Positions 27,426 through 36,097 of a DNA stretch of 64,000 nt are shown piece by piece. Location: contig CANKJK010000003.1 in the NCBI GenBank assembly GCA_947482665.1, forward strand, positions 281,432 through 345,431, in the 5' to 3' direction. Under the pieces are notes generated by a model, which saw only the letters and a program-made list of their open reading frames with translations, made no database searches and had not been told where the DNA came from. Numbering within the stretch: the stretch's first letter is position 1; each line of letters begins with the position of its first letter. Source of the stretch: Acidobacteriota bacterium. Its GTDB lineage: Bacteria; Acidobacteriota; Vicinamibacteria; Vicinamibacterales; UBA2999. The position numbers and the translations under genes are program-made.

Positions 27426-28702
27426 GGCAGGATGAAGGGATGGCCGGGATGGGTGCAGACGATCACCATCTGACGGATGAGGTGTTGCGCGGCTACGCCA
27501 GCGGGACGCTGGAGGTGTCGGCCCTGGCGGAGGCGTTGCAGCACGTGGGCCACTGCGAGGCGTGCCGCGAGGCGCTGGCACGCGCGGCCGGTGCGGCGGA
27601 GCGCGTGAAGGGGGCCTGGGCCCTGGGCGCCGCCGAGCCTGAGGTGCACCCCGATCCAGAAGCACTGATGGCACTGGCTGACGGGATGCTCGACCACGCC
27701 AGCGCGCTGACGCTGCGCGCCCACATGGCGGTGTGTGACACCTGCGCCGAAGACCTGGCGGATTTTGAAGCTGCCCGGGGGGAGCTGCACTCCTCCGCTC
27801 GTGCGATGTCCGCTGAGCTTCCGGCTGAGAAAGCGACCTCGCCCGTGCTCACGTCCCCCTGGCTGCGCCTGGCTGCAGCGGCCGTGCTCGCTACGGTGAC
27901 CGGCGGCGTGTGGTGGATGAACCGCCTGGCGGGGACGATGCCGAGCGACCAGCTCGCGCGAACGTCCGCCGCGCCCGCGCCTCAGTCCCCCTCTGGCGGC
28001 GACACCCCAGCCGTCGTGCTGACCGACGGTGTGGTGTCGCTGCTGGCAGACGGGGCCGTGCGCGGGCTCGACCTTCTGGAGGCCCCGGACCGTGCGGTGG
28101 TTGAAGGCCTGCTGCATGATCAACGCCTGCCGTCGCGTCCGCCCGATCCGGCACTGCGGCCGCCGCAGGGCGCGCTGATGGGTGCCCCCGCTGCGCCGGC
28201 GCGGCTCCGGCTGCTCACGCCCATCGGCGTCATCGTGGCCAGCGACCGCCCCACGCTGACCTGGACCGCCGTGCCTGGAGCGACGGCGTATCGGGTGTCG
28301 CTCTACGACGCGCGCCTGGTGCCGCAGGCTGAGAGCGGCGATCTCACGCGCGCTGAGTGGACGCCGCCGGCCCCGCTGGTGCGTGGCGCGCTGTACCTCT
28401 GGCAGGTGGAAGCAGACACACAGGCCGGTACACTCCGGGCCCCCGGCGCCGATGCGCCGGACGCGCGCTTCCGCGTGCTCTCCGCGGCTGACGCGGCCTC
28501 GCTGCGCGCGCTGGAGCAGGCGTCTCCGGCGTCGCCACTCCTGCTGGGTGCCCGCTATGCCGCGCTCGGTCTACGCGAGGACGCCGCGCGGCAGTTCGAG
28601 GTGCTGGCCGCGGCGAATCCGGCCTCGCCGTTGGCCGCCGCGCTCGCGCGCGAGGCGCGCGCTCAGGTCCCGTCGCCGACGAGGACGAACGGCGCCCAGT
28701 AG
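27422..28702 (+). CDS. membrane protein with two zf-HC2-like zinc fingers (putative anti-sigma factor)
   Basis: Two HxxxCxxC motifs, HVGHCEAC and HMAVCDTC, lie in the N-terminal cytoplasmic part, the hallmark of zinc-finger anti-sigma factors. One transmembrane helix follows (LRLAAAAVLATVTGGVWWM). The outer part has a proline-rich stretch, a fibronectin-like region (RPTLTWTAVPGATAYRVSLY) and a short TPR-like helical end (YAALGLREDAARQFEVLAAA). GTG at 27422 overlaps the sigma-like stop (GTGA); ATG at 27440 is an alternative start. The last 40 bases overlap the 3' end of the convergent CHAT gene. Pairing with the upstream sigma factor is inferred from gene order. Confidence 0.68.
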   Translation: MRQDEGMAGMGADDHHLTDEVLRGYASGTLEVSALAEALQHVGHCEACREALARAAGAAERVKGAWALGAAEPEVHPDPEALMALADGMLDHASALTLRAHMAVCDTCAEDLADFEAARGELHSSARAMSAELPAEKATSPVLTSPWLRLAAAAVLATVTGGVWWMNRLAGTMPSDQLARTSAAPAPQSPSGGDTPAVVLTDGVVSLLADGAVRGLDLLEAPDRAVVEGLLHDQRLPSRPPDPALRPPQGALMGAPAAPARLRLLTPIGVIVASDRPTLTWTAVPGATAYRVSLYDARLVPQAESGDLTRAEWTPPAPLVRGALYLWQVEADTQAGTLRAPGADAPDARFRVLSAADAASLRALEQASPASPLLLGARYAALGLREDAARQFEVLAAANPASPLAAALAREARAQVPSPTRTNGAQ

Positions 28703-31386
28703 AAGGGATGGGCGTAGGTGCCGCCGTGCAGTAACTGCATCGCGGCGGCGCGCAGCGCGTCAGCGCGGCCGGCCACGTGTCCGGTCTTGAGCACGCTGTC
28801 GCGGATACGGCGGTGGAAGGCCATCATGAATTCGGTGGTGCTCACGGAGTCGACCTGCCACTCTGAGACCACGGCGCTCCCGGCGCCGGCGGCCAGCACC
28901 GCCCACGTCAGCCCAATGAGACCCTCGCCTTCCCTCACGCGTCCGCGGCCCGAATCACAGGCCGACAACACCACGAGGTCAGACCCGAGGCGCAGCTCCA
29001 GCATCCGCGCGGCATCCAGCACCGGCAATTCGCCATCGGCACCGGCAGCGCCAAGCTGCACGTAGGACCGCATGGGATTGCCGCCGTCGAACACCCCGTG
29101 CGCGGCCACGTGGAGGATCCGTGCAGAGCCGCCATCACGGACTGTCTGTGGCGTGGCTCTGGCGCCGACCACCAGTTGCCCGCGCCGACCGTAGAGCGCG
29201 GCGACGCTGCGCGCCTGCTGTTCCGCCTCCTTCAGCGGCGCGTCGGTCGCGCCGCCTCCGGCACTGCCGATGATCAGCGCATCCGTGCCGCGAGGCGCTC
29301 GGCTCTTCCCGCGCTCCATGAGCGCGGCGAGCGCATGCACAGAGGGCGCGAAGGTCACCGCGACGTCTTCGATGAGATAGCGGCCCGTCGGACTCATGAG
29401 CGCCTGAAAGGGGAGTTCCCAGAGGGGGCCGTCAGGCACGATGGTCCAGTGCTGCGCTCCCGCCAGAGCAGGGGCCAACGGTGCGATCAGGGCGTTGTAG
29501 AGATCGCGGGCGGACTGCGCGATGGCGAGATCGCGCGTCGCGAGCTGTTCGCGGAACCGCGTGGTGCGGCGCGCCAGTTCCGCATGGGTCACCGGGAGTC
29601 GGATCGCCGTGACGGTGGTCCGGCCGCGGTCGTCGCGCCGTGCCACGAACGCCGAGGTATTCGTACCGGCGACGGCGAACGACACCACGGCGTGCGCAGG
29701 GGTCACCAACAACGGAGCCAGATTCACGGGGCCGGTCGATCGGACAAGGTCCCCGCTCGCATCCGGAGCGTCCTGGCCCGCCTGCGCGGATTCGAGCAGC
29801 TCGATGAGCGTCCTGGCCTTGGCACGCTCAGACGTGGCCAGCGCCTCGTCCGCACGGCCTGATTCCACGAGCAGGTCCACCAGTTCGCGGTAAGGATCCA
29901 GCCGCATCGCCAGGACTTGTTGCCGCTCGCGTGCTTCATCGCTCGCGGTCGCGCGCACGTCCTCCACGGCAGCGATGGCGTCGGTATAGGCGGCAATCGC
30001 CTCCGCCCGGTGGCCCAGCGCACGCTCGGCCTCCCCGAGCCTGGCCGATGCCCGCCAGCGCAGGTCGAGGCCTCCGATGGTGCGCGCCAGCGCCCCGGCC
30101 TCCAGGGCCCGCTGTTTCGCTTCCTCGGGTTGCTTGAGGTCCAGAAGGATGCGGACGATCAGGTTGAGCGAGTCGACCTGCCCGTGCGGGTTGCCGATGG
30201 CTGCACGCACCGCGAGGGCTCGACGCGCGGTGGCCAGCGCCGCCTCGGAATGTCCCTGCAGCCACTCAAGCTCCGCAATGCCAAAGAGCACCAGGCCGAT
30301 GCTGCGCTGTTCGCCCGCAGCCTCGACGGCTGTCAGGGCCGCCTCGAACTGCGCACGCGCTTCGGCCCACTGCTCCAAGCGCATGTGGTTCTGGGCGAGT
30401 CCGATCCGCACCGATGCACGCGAGCTGAGGTCGCGGTCGCCGCCGGGGACCGCCAGCGCGCGCTGCCAGTAATCCAGCGCCAGATCGACGTCACCGCGCA
30501 GTTCATGAATCGAGGCGATGTTCCCGAGTGTCGTGACGACATCGACACCCTCCATCTGCAGCGCCGCCTTCAGCGCGGCGCTGCGGGTGAGGTAGCTCAG
30601 CGCCACGCGGTAGTGGCCCTGGTCAGTCCAGAGGCTGCCGAGATTGTTGAGGATGCGTGCTTCGCTGCTCTGCGACCCGGCGCGGGTGGCCAGCGCCAGC
30701 GCGTGCTCGTAGGCGGCCGTGGCCAGCGCCAGTTCGCCGCGCCGCCGGTGGACGATGCCGATGTTGTCCCACGCGCTCCCCTGTAGTTCGATGTCACCGA
30801 GGTGTTCCGCTTTGGCCCGCGTCTCTTCGAACGCGGCCAGCGCGAGGTCATAGCGGCCGAGCCTGCCTTGGGCGACACCTTGTTTCAGGATCGCCACGGC
30901 GTGCGTCTTGTGGTCACCAGCCCGGATGGCCAGGTCCGCCGTATACCGAAGTATGGCGAGGGCTCTTTCGAGCGGCAGGCCTTGCCCGACGATGACGGCA
31001 TTGCTCAGCTCATTGTGGAAACGGACGCCACCGCCGCCTGCGGCGGCCACGAGCGCCTCGCGCGCCTCCTGTGAATCCGCGGCGATGACGGCGGCAATGA
31101 GCGCGCGCTGGGTCTCGTCGGGCTGCGCGGCGCGGAGCCACCCGCCCGGTGCCGACGGTGACGCGGTCAGCCAGATCGCCACCGCGACGGCGCAGAAACG
31201 CCTGAACGGGGTTCGAGAGAGCCCTGGCCGGGTGACGCGCCTCGCGGACATGACCAGCGGAGCCGCGCCGCGGGTCGTGTGGGCGCGGAGTCGCGCCGCC
31301 CAGGGGCCGAGCGCGACGGCGAGGCCTATGGCAAGAGCCGCCACGGGGCGCGCGGTGGGTGGGGAGGCGGTGAACGGGCGTGCCAT
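28663..31386 (-). CDS. TPR-CHAT caspase-like protease, exported or membrane-anchored
   Basis: From ATG at 31386 the protein has 907 residues; a TTG three codons earlier and an ATG at 31251 are alternatives. The N-terminus holds one or two hydrophobic segments. Residues about 145-470 are TPR units (AWDNIGIVHRRRGELALATA, ILNNLGSLWTDQGHYRVALS and more). The C-terminal CHAT domain has the catalytic His763 in ILHVAAHGVFDGG and Cys810 in VVLSACDSGRGRV, followed by a GEGLIGLTWAVLAAGAGSAV segment. CHAT proteases are separase/caspase relatives that cleave specific protein targets. It faces the sigma/zinc-finger pair convergently. The substrate is unknown, but the dyad is intact. Confidence 0.88.
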   Translation of the reverse strand: MARPFTASPPTARPVAALAIGLAVALGPWAARLRAHTTRGAAPLVMSARRVTRPGLSRTPFRRFCAVAVAIWLTASPSAPGGWLRAAQPDETQRALIAAVIAADSQEAREALVAAAGGGGVRFHNELSNAVIVGQGLPLERALAILRYTADLAIRAGDHKTHAVAILKQGVAQGRLGRYDLALAAFEETRAKAEHLGDIELQGSAWDNIGIVHRRRGELALATAAYEHALALATRAGSQSSEARILNNLGSLWTDQGHYRVALSYLTRSAALKAALQMEGVDVVTTLGNIASIHELRGDVDLALDYWQRALAVPGGDRDLSSRASVRIGLAQNHMRLEQWAEARAQFEAALTAVEAAGEQRSIGLVLFGIAELEWLQGHSEAALATARRALAVRAAIGNPHGQVDSLNLIVRILLDLKQPEEAKQRALEAGALARTIGGLDLRWRASARLGEAERALGHRAEAIAAYTDAIAAVEDVRATASDEARERQQVLAMRLDPYRELVDLLVESGRADEALATSERAKARTLIELLESAQAGQDAPDASGDLVRSTGPVNLAPLLVTPAHAVVSFAVAGTNTSAFVARRDDRGRTTVTAIRLPVTHAELARRTTRFREQLATRDLAIAQSARDLYNALIAPLAPALAGAQHWTIVPDGPLWELPFQALMSPTGRYLIEDVAVTFAPSVHALAALMERGKSRAPRGTDALIIGSAGGGATDAPLKEAEQQARSVAALYGRRGQLVVGARATPQTVRDGGSARILHVAAHGVFDGGNPMRSYVQLGAAGADGELPVLDAARMLELRLGSDLVVLSACDSGRGRVREGEGLIGLTWAVLAAGAGSAVVSEWQVDSVSTTEFMMAFHRRIRDSVLKTGHVAGRADALRAAAMQLLHGGTYAHPFYWAPFVLVGDGT

Positions 31387-31529
31387 GTGCGTCAACAGGC
31401 TCGGATCCTCAATCGGCCCCAGCGTGAATGGAGTTCATCATCCCGGCGCCGCAGATGAGCGTCAACCTGAGCGTCTGCCGCATGGGCCGGTCGGCCCGCC
31501 GCGACCGGCGCTATAGTTGACGTTTCCCT

Positions 31530-32804
31530 ATGGCAGATCTCATCCAGGACCTGGAATGGCGCGGCGCGCTGCAGGACGCCAGTGAAGGTGCCCGTGAGGC
31601 GCTGACGGCCGGGCCGCTCACCGCCTATGCCGGTTTCGACCCGACCGCCAACAGCCTGCATGTCGGGAGCCTGATGCCGATGCTCGCGTTGGCCCGGCTC
31701 CAGCGCGCGGGCCACAGCCCCATCGCGGTCGTCGGCGGCGGCACGGGTCTGATTGGCGATCCGAGCGGCAAGGCCGTGGAGCGGACGCTCCAGACGCCCG
31801 AGCAGGTGGAGGCGAACGTTGCCGGTATCCGCGTGCAGCTCGCGCGCTTCCTCGACTTCGAGGTGAAGACGAATCCGGCCCGGTTGGTGAACAACGCCGA
31901 CTGGCTCACCACCATGAGCGCGATGGCGTTCCTGCGCGACGTGGGCAAGTACTTCACCGTGAACTACATGCTCGCGAAGGAGTCCGTGAAGCGCCGGATT
32001 GAGAGCGAGGATGGCATCTCCTACACCGAGTTCAGCTACCTCCTGCTCCAGGCGTACGACTTTCTGGAGCTCTTCGATCGCCACGGCTGCACCGTGCAGA
32101 TTGGTGGCAGCGACCAGTGGGGCAATATCACGGCCGGCATCGACCTCATCCGCCGGCTACGTGCGACCAAGGCGCACGGGGTGGTGCTGCCGCTTGTCAC
32201 AACCTCGGCGGGCACGAAGTTTGGAAAGACCGAGGCTGGCACTGTGTGGCTGGACCCGGACCGGACGTCTCCGTTCCGGTTCTACCAGTTTTGGCTCAAC
32301 ACAGACGACAAGGATTCCGCGCGGTATCTGAAATTTTTCACGTTCCTCGACCATGCGGTGATCCAGGAGCTGATGCACGGTATCGAGACGGCGCCGGAAA
32401 AGCGCGAAGCCCAGCGAGTGCTGGCCCGTGAGGTCACGAAGCTGGTGCACGGACAGGATCAGCTGGAGCGCGCCGAGCGGACCTCGACGGTGCTGTTCGG
32501 CGAGGACATCACGACGCTGCCGGTGGCGGATCTGCTGGACGTCTTCGGTGACGCGCCGTCAACGGATCTGGCACGGGCCGAGGCGGAAGGTGACGGCGTG
32601 GCGCTGGTGGATCTGCTGGTCCGAGCGGGACTCGCGCCTTCAAAGGGCGAGGCGCGGCGCCTCGTGCAGTCCGGCGGCGTGTATGTGAACAACCGCCGGC
32701 AGGCGGATGTCGCGGCTCGCGTGCGCGTAGCCGAGGCCATCGGGGGCCAGTTGTTTGTACTGCGCCGCGGTCAGCGGCAGCAGCACATTGTTCGCGTGCA
32801 GTAG
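31530..32804 (+). CDS. tyrS: tyrosyl-tRNA synthetase
   Basis: This class-I synthetase of 424 residues has the HIGH-equivalent HVGS at 44-47 and the KMSKS-equivalent KFGKT at 230-234. GGSDQWGNITAGIDLIRR forms the tyrosine site. A C-terminal S4 RNA-binding domain (VDLLVRAGLAPSKGEARRLV, VYVNNRRQ) marks the standard bacterial TyrRS type 1. A TATAGT hexamer 11 bases before the ATG may be a -10 element, which would give a very short leader. Confidence 0.97.
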   Translation: MADLIQDLEWRGALQDASEGAREALTAGPLTAYAGFDPTANSLHVGSLMPMLALARLQRAGHSPIAVVGGGTGLIGDPSGKAVERTLQTPEQVEANVAGIRVQLARFLDFEVKTNPARLVNNADWLTTMSAMAFLRDVGKYFTVNYMLAKESVKRRIESEDGISYTEFSYLLLQAYDFLELFDRHGCTVQIGGSDQWGNITAGIDLIRRLRATKAHGVVLPLVTTSAGTKFGKTEAGTVWLDPDRTSPFRFYQFWLNTDDKDSARYLKFFTFLDHAVIQELMHGIETAPEKREAQRVLAREVTKLVHGQDQLERAERTSTVLFGEDITTLPVADLLDVFGDAPSTDLARAEAEGDGVALVDLLVRAGLAPSKGEARRLVQSGGVYVNNRRQADVAARVRVAEAIGGQLFVLRRGQRQQHIVRVQ

Positions 32805-32844
32805 CGCGGAATCATTCGCGCAAAAGTCTAAGGGGATACACAGC

Positions 32845-33690
32845 GTGACATCAGGGCGGGCAATCAAGGCGGTGGACATCACCGTGCCGCAGGCCGCGGA
32901 CTACGCCAACGGCATTGAGGACCTCTATAACGGGACGCTCGACGTGATCGTGCTGCGTGGCGCGCTTCCGTCCGCCGTGCTGGGGCCCGTGGGCCCGAAG
33001 CTGGACCACGACGCGGCCGAGAGCTGGGCGCGGCCCAACCAGAAGAACCCCGCCGACGACATCCGTATGCTCGGCGTGCCGGCCACGCCCACCTATGCAT
33101 CGCCCACCGGGCCGGATCCGGCGGCCTACTTCGCGCAGGCGAAGTGGACGCGCGAGAACGCGGGCCGCATCTTCGGCAATGGCTGGGACGCCGTAGGCGA
33201 CATCGAGCGGATGTTGGGGCGCTTCTCCGGCGGACGGCCCGTGACCCTGCCGGCCAACGCGGAGGGGCAGGTGTTCCAGCCGTTCACGGTGCGTCGGCTC
33301 CCGGACGGCACCGGGATCAGCCTCCATCACGACTACCACTTTCCCCTCGCGCTCTACGACGAACTGCGCGCAGCGTCGGACACGAGCACGCTTATCAGTT
33401 ACTTCGTCACCGTACAGCAGCCCGAGGCGGGCGGTGAGTTGACCACGTATCCGGTCACGCAGGACGAGCCCAATCCGCCCAAGCTCAATGGCTGGGCGTG
33501 GGACATCGCGGCCGTGGAGTCGAGGTTCCCCGGGCAGGCCTTCACGACGCGAGCTGGCGACCTGTTTCTCTTTGCCGCAGGCCGCTGCCTGCACCGGGTC
33601 AACCCGGTCGTGGGTTCGCGCGCGCGGATCACCATGGGCGGCTTTTTGTCACTTTCAGCGGCTCGCGACCGCGTTCTCTACTGGAGCTAG
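32845..33690 (+). CDS. 2OG-Fe(II) oxygenase-like protein
   Basis: GTG at 32845, nine bases after AAGGGG, gives 281 residues. The C-terminal half carries an Fe(II)/2-oxoglutarate dioxygenase pattern: HxD in GISLHHDYHFPLALY, AGDLFLFAAGRCLHRVNP with the distal histidine, and an arginine in RARITMGGF for the cosubstrate. No signal peptide is visible. The next gene is an O-methyltransferase five bases downstream, so the two may act on the same small molecule. The substrate is unknown. Confidence 0.68.
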   Translation: MTSGRAIKAVDITVPQAADYANGIEDLYNGTLDVIVLRGALPSAVLGPVGPKLDHDAAESWARPNQKNPADDIRMLGVPATPTYASPTGPDPAAYFAQAKWTRENAGRIFGNGWDAVGDIERMLGRFSGGRPVTLPANAEGQVFQPFTVRRLPDGTGISLHHDYHFPLALYDELRAASDTSTLISYFVTVQQPEAGGELTTYPVTQDEPNPPKLNGWAWDIAAVESRFPGQAFTTRAGDLFLFAAGRCLHRVNPVVGSRARITMGGFLSLSAARDRVLYWS

Positions 33691-33695
33691 CCCTG

Positions 33696-34733
33696 ATGGC
33701 CGCACCCGACACGAAGACCGGGGCCGATGCCCTGCCGAATCCCTCACGCCTGATGCAGATGGGTCTGGCCTACCGTTCGTCCGCGGTGCTCTTCGCGGCG
33801 CTCGAACTGGACGTGTTCACGCCGCTCGCCGGCGGTCCGCGCACGGCGGCCGAGGTGGCCGACGCGATCGGCGGGCCGGTGCAGGTGGCCCCGCTGCGCG
33901 GGTTGCTCGACGCGCTCACGGCCGAGGGGCTCCTCACCGTGGACGGCGACCGCTATGCCAATAGCGACCTGGCCGCCGCGTATTTGGTCAAGGGACGTCC
34001 GACCTATAGCGCCAACAGCTTCAAATACGTCGAGAACCTCTACCCGGCCTGGGGCCGGTTGGCGGATCTGGTGCGTACTGGCAAGCCGCCCATGCCCGCC
34101 GAGGTGATGCTCGGACAGGACAAGGCCGTGACGCGGGCCTTCGTGCTGGCGATGCACGAGCGCGCCGTGGGCATCGGCTCGGTGCTGAAGCACTTCGTGG
34201 ACCTGTCCGGACGGACGCGTCTGATCGACGTGGGCGGCGGCCCTGGCACGTACACCGTCGAGCTGGTTCGTCAGACGCCGGGTCTCACGTCCACCGTGCT
34301 CGATGTGCCGGGCGTGCTCGAGGTGACCCGCGAACTGGTCGACAAGAGCGGCGTCGGCGACCGCATCACGCTGATGCCTGGCGACTACCTGACCTCGGCG
34401 TTCGGCACCGGCTTTGATGTGGCGCTGCTCTCCGGGATGATGCACCGGGAGACGCCGGCCAACTGCCAGTTGCTGCTGCGGAAGGCCTTCGCGGCTCTCG
34501 ACCCGGGCAGCCTCGTGATGGTGAGCGACGTGTTCTTCGACGACGCGACGAAGCGGACGCCGCCCTTCGCGGTGCACTTCGCGCTCAACATGATGCTGAC
34601 CAGCGACGACGGCTCGGCCCACGCCATGACCGACATGGCCGACTGGATGCGGGAGACCGGATTCGTGGATGTGACGCTTCACCCGCTGCCGAAGCCGAAT
34701 CCCCACACGTTGATTACCGGGAAACGCCCGTGA
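33696..34733 (+). CDS. SAM-dependent O-methyltransferase (class I, dimerising)
   Basis: ATG at 33696 follows GGAG and gives 345 residues. An N-terminal winged-helix dimerisation domain (LMQMGLAYRSSAVLFAALEL, TAEGLLTVDGDRYANSDLA) is followed by the Rossmann fold with the SAM loop LIDVGGGPGTYTVEL and post-motif GDYLTSAFGTGFDVALLSGM. The layout is that of hydroxyindole or polyketide O-methyltransferases and CrtF-like enzymes. It overlaps the next gene by four bases (GTGA). The substrate cannot be read from sequence; the neighbouring oxygenase suggests tailoring of a small molecule. Confidence 0.82.
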   Translation: MAAPDTKTGADALPNPSRLMQMGLAYRSSAVLFAALELDVFTPLAGGPRTAAEVADAIGGPVQVAPLRGLLDALTAEGLLTVDGDRYANSDLAAAYLVKGRPTYSANSFKYVENLYPAWGRLADLVRTGKPPMPAEVMLGQDKAVTRAFVLAMHERAVGIGSVLKHFVDLSGRTRLIDVGGGPGTYTVELVRQTPGLTSTVLDVPGVLEVTRELVDKSGVGDRITLMPGDYLTSAFGTGFDVALLSGMMHRETPANCQLLLRKAFAALDPGSLVMVSDVFFDDATKRTPPFAVHFALNMMLTSDDGSAHAMTDMADWMRETGFVDVTLHPLPKPNPHTLITGKRP

Positions 34734-36097
34734 CCGACGCGCATTCCACCGCGCGCAAGGCGCCTGTCTGGCTCGTCCTCGCCACAGCGGTGATGGCGGT
34801 GCTCATTCTGCTGCTGGCCGTGGCGGAGACTTCGATCACGGTGGCGTGGCTGGTCGACACAAAAGGCGAAATCCTCAGCCTGTTCGGGGTCGCCTTCATC
34901 CTCGTGGCCGGTCTCGTTGTGTGGAGGCAGGGGCGCCTCTCGGCGTCGCTTCCCCTGGTGCTCCCGTGGCTGCTCTACCCGATCGTCACGCAGGGCGACC
35001 AGATCATCGACAACCTCTCGATCGACTGGATGCGCGCGGTCGTGACCGTGCTGCTGGTGGCCATCTTCGCGGCGCCGGTGGCGGTGATCGTGCTCTCGGC
35101 GCGTTCGTTCTACGACCCGTCCAGCGGCCGACGGCGGGCCGCGGGTGCGGTGCTCGGCCTGGTGCCCGGCGTCCGGCAGCTGGCCGCGGGGCAGCGGCGA
35201 CTTGGATCGGCGCTGCTCACGGCCACGCTCCTCGTCATCGAGATCCCGCTGGCGGTGCTCTACGTGGGCGCGCTCGTCATCTACGCACTCACGGCCGTGA
35301 TCGTCGGAACGCTGGCGTGGGCGTCGCAGCCGGAGGCGGAGGTGCGCGACGCGGCGCGCGAGCACGCGCACGCCGAACGGTTCGCGCTGGGCGTGCTGAT
35401 TGCGGGCGTGGTCATTTCCGCCGGGACGTTCCTCGGTTATCGCAACGCGCCCGGTGCCTATCAGGGCAGCCCGAGCTTCTTCATGGATCCGTCGCAGCAG
35501 GACAAGAACTACCCGATGGATCGTGTCACGGTGCCAAACGGCGATCCGTCGGCGCCCGCGTCACCGGAGTCGCTCGGCGAGGCGCTGGCGCGCACGGGGA
35601 AGGCCTTTGACCAGCTGGCATCCAGCTACAACATCCTCGCGCGCAACTACACGTGGGACTTCCACAACGCACTCTTCGTCCGCCACGATGCGCTGCTGCC
35701 CGACTACCGGGGCGTGGGCCTGGCGGGTGTGCGGGAGGCGTCCGCCACCTGGGCGGAGGTGAAGCCGAAGCTGGCCGAACTGCGCGCCAGCCTCAAGGAT
35801 GGCGATCCGCTGGCCGCCTTCCTGGACGACGTGGCCGGCTATGCGGAGTTCAATGTCCGCCGCGCGCCGGCGCTCGAGCACATGAGCCTCAGCTTCCAGC
35901 GGACCAGGGCGGGCCTGCAGCACGCCGCGCACCTCTACGAGGGCGAGGCGAAGTATCTTGGGGACGGCCTGGCCGGGATCGTCCTCAAGCATCAGCGCGC
36001 GGTGGACGCGCCGGCCGTTGCCGGAGCCACGCGTGAATTTGCCAGCACCGTCCGCGCCGTCCACGACGCCTACTCCAACCGCATCATTGGGTACTGA
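34730..36097 (+). CDS. polytopic membrane protein of unknown function
   Basis: This 455-residue protein has about six to seven hydrophobic segments in its first 245 residues (for example VWLVLATAVMAVLILLLAVA, VTVLLVAIFAAPVAVIVLSA and FALGVLIAGVVISAGTFLGY). A soluble C-terminal half of about 200 residues is rich in helices (LGEALARTGKAFDQLASSYN). No family is recognised. The start GTG at 34730 overlaps the methyltransferase stop, and its end overlaps the probable start of the histidine kinase by 11 bases. The coupling suggests a job with the two-component system downstream or the enzymes upstream. Confidence 0.6.
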   Translation: MTDAHSTARKAPVWLVLATAVMAVLILLLAVAETSITVAWLVDTKGEILSLFGVAFILVAGLVVWRQGRLSASLPLVLPWLLYPIVTQGDQIIDNLSIDWMRAVVTVLLVAIFAAPVAVIVLSARSFYDPSSGRRRAAGAVLGLVPGVRQLAAGQRRLGSALLTATLLVIEIPLAVLYVGALVIYALTAVIVGTLAWASQPEAEVRDAAREHAHAERFALGVLIAGVVISAGTFLGYRNAPGAYQGSPSFFMDPSQQDKNYPMDRVTVPNGDPSAPASPESLGEALARTGKAFDQLASSYNILARNYTWDFHNALFVRHDALLPDYRGVGLAGVREASATWAEVKPKLAELRASLKDGDPLAAFLDDVAGYAEFNVRRAPALEHMSLSFQRTRAGLQHAAHLYEGEAKYLGDGLAGIVLKHQRAVDAPAVAGATREFASTVRAVHDAYSNRIIGY

